From Colletes latitarsis (taxonomy: Eukaryota; Arthropoda; Insecta; Hymenoptera; Colletidae), in the NCBI RefSeq assembly GCF_051014445.1, contig NW_027488366.1, positions 13,968,001 through 14,032,000 of the forward strand: a stretch of DNA of 64,000 bases, written 5' to 3'. Position 1 is the first letter of the stretch, and each line of letters begins with the position of its first letter. This document shows, in pieces, positions 15,801 through 28,380 of the stretch. A program made the translations under genes and the position numbers. Under the pieces are notes generated by a model. It worked only from the letters and a program-made list of their open reading frames with translations, was not told where the DNA came from and ran no database searches.

Positions 15801-16046
15801 TGACTGTTTCAGTGTGGTACTACATTACTACGTGATGCAATCCAGAAAAAGCCCAAGATCTAGCCATCAAGTATGAGAAATACGCGAAAGAATGAGCCTG
15901 ATGAGAGCAAATCCCAGACCTAACCTAGACCTAACATGAATTATTCTCTAAACTATTGATCGAAACCAGGTTTAATTGACAGTTTCAGCGTGGTACCACA
16001 TTACTACGTGATACAATCCAGAAACAGCCCAGGATCTAGCCATGAA

Positions 16047-16060
16047 GTATGAGAAATATG
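16047..16060 (+). repeat. Left target-site duplication of R1-clade copy 1
   Basis: GTATGAGAAATATG (14 bp) stands immediately left of the element and again at 16984-16997 right after the poly(A). The next base, C16061, occurs in both the target and the element, so the duplication could be read as 15 bp. The site lies in a type B monomer (CTAGCCATGAAGTATGAG). Confidence 0.92.
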
Positions 16061-16432
16061 CATGGCAGCTTCGGGAGATACCTGTGCCGGATAGGGAAGG
16101 AGCCGACGGCGCGTTGCTGCCACTGCGACGCTGAGCAGGACACGGCGGATCATACCCTGGAGGTATGCCCCGCGTGGGAGGGGGAGCGACGTGTCCTGGT
16201 CGGCGTCGTCGGGCGGGATGTCTCGCTGCCGGGCGTGGTGCGCGCCATGCTCGGCAGCGAGGAGAAGTGGAGGGCCGTGGCCTCCTTCTGCGAGAACGTA
16301 ATGTTGCAGAAGGAGGCCGCGGGGAGGGAGCGCGAGCTTCAGCGGCGCGCTGAAGCTCGCGCTCGTGCGGTGGCCCGAGGTCGTCGCCCGGTCGCGAGGC
16401 GTCGCGGGCGGCCGCCTCGGCGTGGCGGATGA
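16061..16432 (+). pseudogene. C-terminal fragment of R1-clade ORF2 (zinc-finger end)
   Basis: This is the remnant of the reverse-transcriptase/endonuclease polyprotein of the element; only the C-terminal end is left. It carries a C-x2-C-x8-H-x4-C zinc finger (CCHCDAEQDTADHTLEVC), the usual C-terminal finger of R1-clade proteins, thought to help bind template or target. An arginine-rich tail ends RRGRPPRRGG before the TGA stop. The frame happens to stay open upstream into satellite, with an ATG at 16049, so a 127-codon reading frame exists; its first four codons are satellite, not element. No RT or endonuclease domain remains, so it cannot support transposition. The fragment matches the end of the copy at 41796-43276 almost residue for residue. 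Confidence 0.93.
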
Positions 16433-16947
16433 CCTAGGCTGGGAGGGGGGTCCTGAGGGGACCCTCCTCCCGCCAGGCGGCGCCGGGTCGGACCGGTTGG
16501 GGGTAGAAGTGCCTCCCCCTACCGGTCCGACGCAAGGGGAGGCACCCTCGGCGGTCTGGTGCGGCCATGAACGCCCGGCCGCCGAGGGGTGGAAACGGGG
16601 TCGCGGGCGGTTGCGAGTTGGGGCTCGCAGCCGCCACTAAACACGGCCCCGGGACGGATAGCGGCGGGATGGAGTGGCCCCGTCCCGCCGCTATGAGGCA
16701 GTGTGTCTACTGGGGGGCCCGATTGTCCCCCCGGGGGATGGGCGCAAAAGCGCGGGCACGGGGAGGATACCGGAAGAATGCTTTGAGCGATTCCCGGTAT
16801 CCTCCCAAAGCGTGCCGAAGGGTCACCGTGGGGTTTTTAGTGGGTAGGTCCCGCGCCTGTCGTTGTACGGGCGCGGGGAATCCCACACACCCCTCCCACC
16901 TCTCCCCAAGGAGGTGGGAGGGAGTCTTTCGAAGATTTTCCCCACGA

Positions 16948-16948
<1 letters not shown>
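16433..16948 (+). other. 3' UTR of R1-clade copy 1, a row of ten hairpins
   Basis: The untranslated region is GC-rich and made of successive inverted repeats. Stems are at 16441-16471 (13 pairs, one G-T), 16487-16531 (11+5 pairs), 16545-16588 (10), 16606-16635 (12, one G-T), 16658-16694 (12), 16712-16732 (6), 16742-16753 (4), 16761-16806 (13), 16850-16877 (8) and 16891-16922 (12). They do not overlap and they fill most of the UTR. In R2 and R1-type elements the 3' UTR RNA is bound by the reverse transcriptase for target-primed synthesis, so such a role is likely here (inference). Open frames crossing this region on both strands are GC-driven shadows. Confidence 0.85.

Positions 16949-16983
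<35 letters not shown>
16949..16983 (+). other. Poly(A) tail of copy 1
   Basis: A run of 35 A at the junction between the 3' UTR and the right target duplication. One or more of the last A residues may belong to the target, which reads GAA before GTATGAG. Confidence 0.95.
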
Positions 16984-16986
<3 letters not shown>

Positions 16987-16997
16987 TGAGAAATATG
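16984..16997 (+). repeat. Right target-site duplication of R1-clade copy 1
   Basis: This is the second copy of GTATGAGAAATATG directly after the poly(A). Satellite then continues in register (CGAAAGTATGAGCCTG). Confidence 0.92.
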
Positions 16998-19900
16998 CGA
17001 AAGTATGAGCCTGATGAGGGCAAATCCTAGACCTAACCTAGGCCTAACATGAATTATTCTCTAAAATATTGATCGAAACCAGGTTTAATTGATTGGTTCA
17101 GCGTGGTCCCACATTACTACGTGATCCAAACCAGAAAAAACCCAGGATCCGTTCAACAAGTATGTGAAGAATGCGAAAGTATGAGTCTGATGAGTGAAAA
17201 TCCCAGGCCTAACCTAGACCTAACATGCGTTATCCTCAAAAATATTGATCGAAACCTGGTTTAATCGACTGTTTCAGTGTGGTACCACATTACTACGCGA
17301 CCCAAACCAGTAAAAACCCAGGATCCGTTCAACAAGTATGTGAAGAATGCGAAAGTATGAGTCTGATGTGTGAAAATCCTCGGCCTAACCTAGACCTAAC
17401 ATGCGTTATCCTCAAAAATATTGATCGAAACCTGGTTTAATCGACTGTTTCAGTGTGGTACCTCATTACTATGTGATCCAAACCAGAAAATAACCCAGGA
17501 TATGTTCAACGAGTATGTGAGGTGTGCGAAAGTATGAGTCTGATGAGGGCAAATCCCAGACCTAACATGCGTTATCCTCTAAAATATTTATCAAGACCAG
17601 GTTTAATTGATTGCTTCAGTGTGGTCCCTCATTACTACGTGATCCAAACCAGAAAAAACCCAGGATCCGTTCAACAAGTATGTGAAGGTTGCGAAAGTAT
17701 TAGTCTGATGAGTGAAAATCCCAGACCTAACCTAGACCTAACATGCGTTATCCTCTAAAATATTGATGGAAACCAGGTTTATTTGACTGTTTCAGTGTTG
17801 TACTTCATTACTACTGGATGCAATCCAGAAACAGCCCAGGATCTAGCCATGAAGTATGAGAAATATGCGAAAGAATGAGCCTGATCAGAGCAAATCCCAG
17901 ACCTAACCTAGATCTAACATGAATTATTCTCTAATATATTGATCGAAACCAGGTTTAATTGACTGTTTCAGTGTGGTACCACATTACTACATGATCCAAA
18001 CCAGTAAAAACCCAGGATCCGTTCTACAAGTATGTGAAGAATGCGAAAGTATGAGTCTGATGTGTGAAAATCCTCGGCCTAACCTAGACCTAACATGCGT
18101 TATCCTCAAAAATATTGATCGAAACCAGGTTTAATCGACTGTTTCAGTGTGGTCCCACATTACTACGTGATCCAAACCAGAAAAAACCCAGGATCAGTTC
18201 AACAAGTATGTGAAAAACGCGAAAGTATGATCCTGATGAGGGCGAATCCCAGACCTATCCCAGACCAAACTTGCGTTATCCTCTAAAATATTGATCGAAA
18301 CCAGGTTTAATTGACTGTTTCAGCGTGGTACCACATTACTACGTGATACAATCCAGAAACAGCCCAGGATCTAGCCATGAAGTATGTGAAAAACGCGAAA
18401 GTATGAGCCTGATGAGGGCAAATCCCAGACCTATCCCAGACCAAACTTGCGTTATCCTCTAAAATATTGATCAAAACCAGGTTTAATCGACTGTTTCAGT
18501 GTGGTACCACATTGCTACGTGATCCAAACCAGAAAAAACCCAGGATCAGTTCAACAAGTATGTGAAAAACGCGAAAGTATGAGCCTGATGAGGGCGAATC
18601 CCAGACCTATCCCAGACCTAACTTGCGTTATCCTCTAAAATATTGATCGAAACCAGGATTAATTGACTGTTTCAGCGTGGTACCACATTACTACGTGATA
18701 CTATCCAGAAACAGCCCAGGATCTAGCCATGAAGTATGAGAAATATGCGAAAGTATGAGCCTGATGAGGGCAAATCCTAGACCTAACCCAAACCTAACAT
18801 GCGTTATCCTCTAAAATATTGATCGAAACCAGGTTTAATGGACTGCTTCAGTGTGGTACCACTTCACTACGTGATCCAAACCAGAAAAAACCCAGGATCA
18901 GTCCAACAAGTATGTGAAAAACGCGAAAGTATGAGCCTGATGAGGGCGAATCCCAGACCTATCCCAGACCAAACTTGCGTTATCCTCTAAAATATTGATC
19001 GAAACCAGGTTTAATTGACTGTTTCAGCGTGGTACCACATTACTATGTGATACAATCCAGAAACAGCCCAGGATCTAGCCATGAAGTATGTGAAAAACGC
19101 GAAAGTATGAGCCTGATGAGGGCAAATCCCAGACCTATCCCAGACCAAACTTGCGTTATCCTCTAAAATATTTATCAAGACCAGGTTTAATTGATTGTTT
19201 CAGTGTGGTCCCACATTACTGCGTGATCCAAACCAGAAAAAACCCAGGATCCGTTCAACAAGTATGTGAAGAATGCGAAAGTATGAGTCTGATGAGTGAA
19301 AATCCCAGACCTAACCTGGACCTAACATGCGTTATCCTCAAAAATATTGTTCGAAACCTGGTTTAATCGACTGTTTCAGAGTGGTACTACATTACTACGT
19401 GACCCAAACCAGAAAAAACCCAGGACCTGTTCAACAAGTATGTGCAAAACGCGAAAGTATGAGCCTGATGAGGGCAAATCCCAGACCTATCCCAGACCAA
19501 ACTTGCGTTATCCTCTAAAATATTGATCGAAACCAGGTTTAATCGACTGTTTCAGTGTGGTACCACATTGCTACGTGATCCAAACCAGAAAAAACCCAGG
19601 ATCAGTTCAACAAGTATGTGAAAAATGCGAAAGTATGACCCTGATGAGGGCAAATCCCAGACCTATCCCAGACATAACTTGCGTTGTCCTCTAAAATATT
19701 GATGGAAACCAGATTCCATTGACTGTTTCAGTGTGGTACTACATTACTACGTGATCCAAACCAGAAAAAGCCCAAGATCTAGCCATGAAGTATGAGAAAT
19801 ATTCGAAAGAATGAGCCTGATGAGAGAAAATCCCAGACCTAACCTAGAACTAACATGCGTTATCCTCTAAAATATTGATCGAAACCAGGTTTAATGGACT

Positions 19901-22900
19901 GCTTCAGTGTGGTACCACTTCACTACGTGATCCAAAGCAGAAAAAACCCTCGATCTGGCCAACATGTATGTTAAAACTGCGAAAGTATGAGTCTGATGAG
20001 TGAAAATCCCCGGCCTAACCTAGACCTAACATGCGTTATCCTCAAAAATATTGATCGAAACCAGGTTTAATTGACCGTTTCAGTGTGGTACCACATTACT
20101 ACCTGATCCAATCCAGAAATAGCCCAGGATCTAGCCATGAAGTATGAGAAATATGCGAAAGTATGAGCCTGACGAGGTCAAATCCTGGACCTAACCCAGA
20201 CCTAACTTGCGTTGTCCTCTAAAATATTGATGAAAAACAGGTTTAATTGACTGTTTCAGTGTTGTACTTCATTACTACGTGATGCAATCCAGAAAAAGCC
20301 CAGGATCTAGCCATCAAGTATGAGAAATATGCGAAAGAATGAGCCTGATGAGAGCAAGTCCCAGACCTAACCTAGACCTAACATGAATTATTCTCTAAAA
20401 TATTGTTCGAAACCAGGTTTTATGGACTGTTTCAGTGTGGTACCACATTACTACGTGATCCAAACAAGAAAAAACCCAGGATCTGTTCAACAAGTATGTG
20501 AAAAATGCGAAAGTATGACCCTGATGAGGGCAAATCCCAGACCTATCCCAGACATAACTTGCGTTATCGTCTAAAATAGTGATCGAAACCAGGATTAATT
20601 GACTGTTTCAGCGTGGTACCACATTACTACGTGATACAATCCAGAAACAGCCCAGGATCTAGCCATGAAGTATGAGAAATATGCGAATGTATGAGCCTGA
20701 TGAGGGCAAATCCTAGACCTAACCCAAACCTAACATGCGTTATCCTCTAAAATATTGATCGAAACCGGGTTTAATGGACTGCTTCAGTGTGGTACCACTT
20801 CACTACGTGATCCAATCCAGAAATAGCCCAGGATCTAGCCATGAAGTATGAGAAATATGCGAAAGTATGAGCCTGACGAGGGCAAATCCTGGACCTAACC
20901 CAGATCTAACATACGTTATCCTCTAAAATATTTATCAAGACCTGGTTTAATCGACTGTTTCAGTGTGGTACCACATTACTATGTGATCCAAACCAGAAAA
21001 TAACCCAGGATCTGTTCAACGAGTATGTGAAAAACGCGAAAGTATGAGTCTGATGTGTGAAAATCCTCGGCCTAACCTAGACCTAACATGCGTTCTCAAA
21101 AATATTGATCGAAACCAGGTTTAATCGACTGTTTCAGTGTGGTCCCACATTACTACGTGATCCAAACCAGAAAAAACCCAGGATCAGTTCAACAAGTATG
21201 TGAAAAACGCGAAAGTATGATCCTGATGAGGGCGAATCCCAGACCTATCCCAGACCAAACTTGCGTTATCCTCTAAAATATTGATCGAAACCAGGTTTAA
21301 TTGACTGTTTCAGCGTGGTACCACATTACTACGTGATACAATCCAGAAACAGCCCAGGATCTAGCCATGAAGTATGAGAAATATGCGAATGTATGAGCCT
21401 GATGAGGGCAAATCCTAGACCTAACCCAAACCTAACATGCGTTATCCTCAAAAATATTGATCGAAACCAGGTTTAATCGAATGTTTCAGTGTGGTACCAC
21501 ATTGCTACGTGATCCAAACCAGAAAAAACTCAGTCTCAGTTCAACAAGTATGTGAAAAACGCGAAAGTATGAGCCTGATGAGGGCGAATCCCAGACCTAT
21601 CCCAGACCTAACTTGCGTTATCCTCTAAAATATTGATCGAAACCAGGTTTAATCGAATGTTTCAGTGTGGTACCACATTGCTACGTGATCCAAACCAGAA
21701 AAAACTCAGTCTCAGTTCAACAAGTATGTGAAAAACTCGAAAGTATGAGCCTGATGAGGGCGAATCCCAGACCTATCCCAGACCTAACTTGGGTTATCTT
21801 CTAAAATATTAATCAAAACCAGGTTTAATTGACAGTTTCAGCGTGGTACCACATTACTACGTGATACAATCCAGAAACAGCCCAGGATCTAGCCATGAAG
21901 TATGAGAAATATGCGAAAGTATGAGCCTGATGAGGGCAAATCCTAGACCTAACCTAGGCCTAACATGAATTATTCTCTAAAATATTGATCGAAACCAGGT
22001 TTAATTGATTGGTTCAGCGTGGTCCCACATTACTACGTGATCCAAACCAGAAAAAACCCAGGATCCGTTCAACAAGTATGTGAAGAATGCGAAAGTATGA
22101 GTCTGATGAGTGAAAATCCCAGGCCTAACCTAGACCTAACATGCGTTATCCTCAAAAATATTGATCGAAACCTGGTTTAATCGACTGTTTCAGTGTGGTA
22201 CCTCATTACTATGTGATCCAAACCAGAAAATAACCCAGGATCTGTTCAACGAGTATGTGAGGTGTGCGAAAGTATGAGTCTGATGAGGGCAAATCCCAGA
22301 CCTAACATGCGTTATCCTCTAAAATATTTATCAAGACCAGGTTTAATTGATTGCTTCAGTGTGGTCCCTCATTACTACGTGATCCAAACCAGAAAAAACC
22401 CAGGATCCGTTCAACAAGTATGTGAAGGATGCGAAAGTATTAGTCTGATGAGTGAAAATCCCAGACCTAACCTAGACCTAACATGCGTTATCCTCTAAAA
22501 TATTGATGGAAACCAGGTTTATTTGACTGTTTCAGTGTTGTACTTCATTACTACTGGATGCAATCCAGAAACAGCCCAGGATCTAGCCATGAAGTATGAG
22601 AAATATGCGAAAGAATGAGCCTGATCAGAGCAAATCCCAGACCTAACCTAGACCTAACATGAATTATTCTCTAATATATTGATCGAAACCAGGTTTAATT
22701 GACTGTTTCAGTGTGGTACCACATTACTACATGATCCAAACCAGTAAAAACCCAGGATCCGTTCAACAAGTATGTGAAGAATGCGAAAGTATGAGTCTGA
22801 TGTGTGAAAATCCTCGGCCTAACCTAGACCTAACATGCGTTATCCTCAAAAATATTGATCGAAACCAGGTTTAATCGACTGTTTCAGTGTGGTACCACAT

Positions 22901-25900
22901 TACTGCGTGATCCAAACCAGAAAAAACCCAGGATCAGTTCAACAAGTATGTGAAAAACGCGAAAGTATGAGCCTGATGAGGGCGAATCCCAGACCTATCC
23001 CAGACCAAACTTGCGTTATCCTCTAAAATATTGATCGAAACCAGGTTTAATTGACTGTTTCAGCGTGGTACCACATTACTACGTGATACAATCCAGAAAT
23101 AGCCCAGGATCTAGCCATGAAGTATGTGAAAAACGCGAAAGTATGAGCCTGATGAGGGCAAATCCCAGAACTATCCCAGACCAAACTTGCGTTATCCTCT
23201 AAAATATTGATCGAAACCAGGTTTAATCGACTGTTTCAGTGTGGTACCACATTGCTACGTGATCCAAACCAGAAAAAACCCAGGATCAGTTCAACAAGTA
23301 TGTGAAAAACGCGAAAGTATGAGCCTGATGAGGGCGAATCCCAGACCTATCCCAGACCTAACTTGCGTTATCCTCTAAAATATTGATCGAAACCAGGATT
23401 AATTGACTGTTTCAGCGTGGTACCACATTAGTACGTGATACAATCCAGAAACAGCCCAGGATCTAGCCATGAAGTATGAGAAATATGCGAAAGTATGAGC
23501 CTGATGAGGGCAAATCCTAGACCTAACCCAAACCTAACATGCGTTATCCTCTAAAATATTGATCGAAACCAGGTTTAATGGACTGCTTCAGTGTGGTACC
23601 ACTTCACTACGTGATCCAAACCAGAAAAACCCCAGGATCAGTTCAACAAGCATGTGAAAAACGCGAAAGTATGAGCCTGATGAGGGCGAATCCCAGACCT
23701 ATCCCAGACCTAACTTGCGTTGTCCTCTAAAATATTGATGGAAAACAGGTTTAATTGACTGTTTCAGTGTTGTACTTCATTACTACGTGATGCAATCCAG
23801 AAAAAGCCCAGGATCTAGCCATCAAGTATGAGAAATATGCGAAAGAATGAGCCTGAAGAGAGCAAATCCCAGACCTAACCTAGACCTAACATGAATTATT
23901 CTCTAGAATATTGTTCGAAACCAGGTTTTATGGACTGTTTCAGTGTGGTACCACATTACTACGTGTTCCAAACAAGAAAAAACCCAGGATCTGTTCAACA
24001 AGTATGTGAAAAATGCGAAAGTATGACCCTGATGAGGGCAAATCCCAGACCTATCCCAGACATAACTTGCGTTGTCCTCTAAAATATTGATGGAAACCAG
24101 ATTCCATTGACTGTTTCAGTGTGGTACTACATTACTACGTGATGCAATCCAGAAAAAGCCCAAGATCTAGCCATCAAGTATGAGAAATATTCGAAAGAAT
24201 GAGCCTGATGAGAGCAAATCCCAGACCTAACCTAGAACTAACATGGATTATTCTCTAAAATATTGATCGAAACCAGGTTTAATGGACTGCTTCAGTGTGG
24301 TACCACATTACTACGTGATCCAAACCAGAAAAAACCCACGACCTCTTCAACAAGTATGTGAAAAACGCGAAAGTATGAGCCTGATGAGGGCAAATCCTAG
24401 ACCTAACCCAGACCTAACATGCGTTATCGTCTAAAATAGTGATCGAAACCAGGATTAATTGACTGTTTCAGCGTGGTACCACATTACTACGTGATACAAT
24501 CCAGAAACAGCCCAGGATCTAGCCATGAAGTATGAGAAATATGCGAATGTATGAGCCTGATGAGGGCAAATCCTAGACCTAACCCAAACCTAACATGCGT
24601 TATCCTCTAAAATATTGATCGAAACCGGGTTTAATGGACTGCTTCAGTGTGGTACCACTTCACTACGTGATCCAAAGCAGAAAAAACCCAGGATCCGTTG
24701 AACAAGTATGTGACGAATGCGAAAGTATGAGTCTGATGAGTGAAAATCCCAGGCCTAACCTAGACCTAACATGCGTTATCCTCAAAAATATTGATCGAAA
24801 CCAGGTTTAATTGACCGTTTCAGTGTGGTACCACATTACTACGTGATCCAATCCAGAAATAGCCCAGGATCTAGCCATGAAGTATGAGAAATATGCGAAA
24901 GTATGAGCCTGACGAGGGCAAATCCTGGACCTAACCCAGATCTAACATACGTTATCCTCTAAAATATTTATCAAGACCTGGTTTAATCGACTGTTTCAGT
25001 GTGGTACCACATTACTATGTGATCCAAACCAGAAAATAACCCAGGATCTGTTCAATGAGTATGTGAAAAACGCGAAAGTATGAGCCTGATGAGGGCGAAT
25101 CCCAGAACTATCCCAGACCTAACTTGCGTTGTCCTCTAAAATATTGATGGAAAACAGGTTTAATTGACTGTTTCAGTGTTGTACTTCATTACTACGTGAT
25201 GCAATCCAGAAAAAGCCCAGGATCTAGCCATCAAGTATGAGAAATATGCGAAAGAATGAGCCTGATGAGAGCAAATCCCAGACCTAACCTAGACCTAACA
25301 TGAATTATTCTCTAGAATATTGTTCGAAACCAGATTTTATGGACTGTTTCAGTGTGGTACCACATTACTACGTGTTCCAAACAAGAAAAAACCCAGGATC
25401 TGTTCAACAAGTATGTGAAAAATGCGAAAGTATGACCCTGATGAGGGCAAATCCCAGAACTATCCCAGACATAACTTGCGTTGTCCTCTAAAATATTGAT
25501 GGAAACCAGATTCCATTGACTGTTTCAGTGTGGTACTACATTACTACGTGATCCAATCCAGAAAAAACCCAAGATCTAGCCATCAAGTATGAGAAATACG
25601 CGAAAGAATGAGCCTGATGAGAGCAAATCCCAGACCTAACCTAGACCTAACTTGAATTATTCTCTAAACTATTGATCGAAACCAGGTTTAATGGGCTGTT
25701 TCAGTGTGGTACCACATTGCTACGTGATCCAAACCAGAAAAAGCCCAGGATCAGTTCAACAAGTATGTGAAAAACGCGAAAGTATGAGCCTGATGAGGGC
25801 GAATCCCAGACCTATCCCAGACCTTACTTGCGTTATCCTCTAAAATATTGATCGAAACCAGGATTAATTGACTGTTTCAGCGTGGTACCTCATTACTACG

Positions 25901-26278
25901 TGATACAATCCAGAAACAGCCCAGGATCTAGCCATGAAGTATGAGAAATATGCGAATGTATGAGCCTGATGAGGGCAAATCCTAGACCTAACCCAAACCT
26001 AACATGCGTTATCCTCAAAAATGTTGATCGAAACCAGGTTTAATCGACTGTTTCAGTGTGGTACCACATTACTACGTGATCCAAACCAGAAAAAACACAG
26101 GATCCGTTGAACAAGTATGTGAAGAATGCGAAAGTATGAGTCTGATGAGTGAAAATCCCAGACCTAACCTAGTCCTAACATGCGTTATCCTCTAAAATAT
26201 TGATGGAAACCAGGTTTATTTGACTATTTCAGTGTTGTACTGCATTACTACTGGATGCAATCCAGAAAAAGCCCAGGA

Positions 26279-28380
26279 TCTAGCCATCAAGAATGAGAAA
26301 TATGCGAAAGAATGAGCCTGATGAGAGCAAATCCCAGACCTATCCCAGACATTACTTGCGTTATCCTCTAAAATATTGATCGAAACCAGGATTAATTGAC
26401 TGTTTCAGCGTGGTACCTCATTACTACGTGATACAATCCAGAAACAGCCCAGGATCTAGCCATGAAGTATGAGAAATATGCGAAAGTATGAGCCTGATGA
26501 GGGCAAATCCTAGACCTAACCTAGGCCTAACATGAATTATTCTCTAAAATATTGATCGAAACCAGGTTTAATTGATTGGTTCAGCGTGGTCCCACATTAC
26601 TACGTGATCCAAACCAGAAAAAACCCAGGATCCGTTCAACAAGTATGTGAAGAATGCGAAGGTATGAGTCTGATGAGTGAAAATCCCAGGCCTAACCTAG
26701 ACCTAACATGCGTTATCCTCAAAAATATTGATCGAAACCTAGTTTAATCGACTGTTTCAGTGTGGTACCTCATTACTATGTGATCCAAACCAGAAAATAA
26801 CCCAGGATCTGTTCAACGAGTATGTGAGGTGTGCGAAAGTATGAGTCTGATGAGGGCAAATCCCAGACCTAACATGCGTTATCCTCTAAAATATTTATCA
26901 AGACCAGGGTTAATTGATTGCTTCAGTGTGGTCCCTCATTACTACGTGATCCAAACCAGAAAAAACCCAGGATCCGTTCAACAAGTATGTGAAGGATGCG
27001 AAAGTATTAGTCTGATGAGTGAAAATCCCAGACCTAACCTAGACCTAACATGCGTTATCCTCTAAAATATTGATGGAAACCAGGTTTATTTGACTGTTTC
27101 AGTGTTGTACTTCATTACTACTGGATGCAATCCAGAAACAGCCCAGGATCTAGCAATGAAGTATGAGAAATATGCGAAAGAATGAGCCTGATCAGAGCAA
27201 ATCCCAGACCTAACCTAGACCTAACATGAATTATTCTCTAATATATTGATCGAAACCAGGTTTAATTGACTGTTTCAGTGTGGTACCACATTACTACATG
27301 ATCCAAACCAGTAAAAACCCAGGATCCGTTCAACAAGTATGTGAAGAATGCGAAAGTATGAGTCTGATGTGTGAAAATCCTCGGCCTAACCTAGACCTAA
27401 CATGCGTTATCCTCAAAAATATTGATCGAAACCAGGTTTAATCGACTGTTTCAGTGTGGTACCACATTACTGCGTGATCCAAACCAGAAAAAACCCAGGA
27501 TCAGTTCAACAAGTATGTGAAAAACGCGAAAGTATGAGCCTGATGAGGGCGAATCCCAGACCTATCCCAGACCAAACTTGCGTTATCCTCTAAAATATTG
27601 ATCGAAACCAGGTTTAATTGACTGTTTCAGCGTGGTACCACATTACTACGTGATACAATCCAGAAACAGCCCAGGATCTAGCCATGAAGTATGTGAAAAA
27701 CGCGAAAGTATGAGCCTGATGAGGGCAAATCCCAGAACTATCCCAGACCAAACTTGCGTTATCCTCTAAAATATTGATCGAAACCAGGTTTAATCGACTG
27801 TCTCAGTGTGGTACCACATTGCTACGTGATCCAAACCAGAAAAAACCCAGGATCAGTTCAACAAGTATGTGAAAAACGCGAAAGTATGAGCCTGATGAGG
27901 GCGAATCCCAGACCTATACCAGACCTAACTTGCGTTATCCTCTAAAATATTGATCGAAACCAGGATTAATTGACTGTTTCAGCGTGGTACCACATTAGTA
28001 CGTGATACAATCCAGAAACAGCCCAGGATCTAGCCATGAAGTATGAGAAATATGCGAAAGTATGAGCCTGATGAGGGCAAATCCTAGACCTAACCCAAAC
28101 CTAACATGCGTTATCCTCTAAAATATTGATCGAAACCAGGTTTAATGGACTGCTTCAGTGTGGTACCACTTCACTACGTGATCCAAACCAGAAAAACCCC
28201 AGGATCAGTTCAACAAGTATGTGAAAAACGCGAAAGTATGAGCCTGATGAGGGCGAATCCCAGACCTATCCCAGACCAAACTTGCGTTATCCTCTCAAAT
28301 ATTGATCGAAACCAGGTTTAATTGACTGTTTCAGCGTGGTACCACATTACTACGTGATACAATCCAGAAACAGCCCAGGA
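26279..28380 (+). repeat. 2102-bp tandem duplication, first copy (12 monomers)
   Basis: This segment is repeated at 28381-30482 with an offset of 2102 bp (12 x 176 - 10). Private markers shared by both copies include CAAGAATGAG in place of CAAGTATGAG at the start, the 166-bp short monomer, and CCTCTCAAAT in place of CCTCTAAAAT near the end. Confidence 0.85.

Larger units (their letters stand above)
1..16060 (+). repeat. 176-bp satellite array, block I
   Basis: A head-to-tail tandem array with a 176-bp period. Taking the unit from ATGCGTTATCC, landmarks in order are CTCTAAAATATT, GAAACCAGGTTTAA, the 12-bp palindrome TGTGGTACCACA, ACTACGTGATCC, AACCCAGGAT, AGTATG, GCGAAAGTATGAG, CTGATGAGGGCAAATCC and CCTAACCTAGACCTAAC. 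Three versions of the middle part alternate. Type A has GTTCAACAAGTATGTGAA, type B has CTAGCCATGAAGTATGAG, and type C has TCAGGTCAACATGTATGTT. Many monomers have open frames of 63-78 codons, but 176 is not a multiple of 3 and the starts vary, so I call no genes. The block begins mid-monomer at the window edge and ends at the target duplication of the first R1-clade insertion. Confidence 0.98.
16061..16983 (+). mobile_element. R1-clade non-LTR retrotransposon, copy 1, severely 5'-truncated
   Basis: A GC-rich insertion of 923 bp in AT-richer satellite. It holds the last 123 codons of the reverse-transcriptase ORF, a 516-bp 3' UTR and a poly(A) of 35 A. It aligns without gaps to 42905-43792 of the second copy over 888 bp, with about nine base differences by eye (about 1%). 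The flanking 14-bp duplications and the poly(A) show target-primed reverse transcription. Undisturbed versions of the same satellite context, without the insertion, stand at about 5970-6180 and 13350-13560. The insertion therefore came after that higher-order repeat had spread. Confidence 0.95.

Noticed and set aside
16567..16989. 140-codon plus-strand frame over the R1-clade 3' UTR running into the poly(A), and the matching frame at 43411-43818
   Set aside because: It lies in hairpin-rich UTR, ends in a lysine run from the poly(A), and has no recognisable domain. High GC explains the lack of stops.
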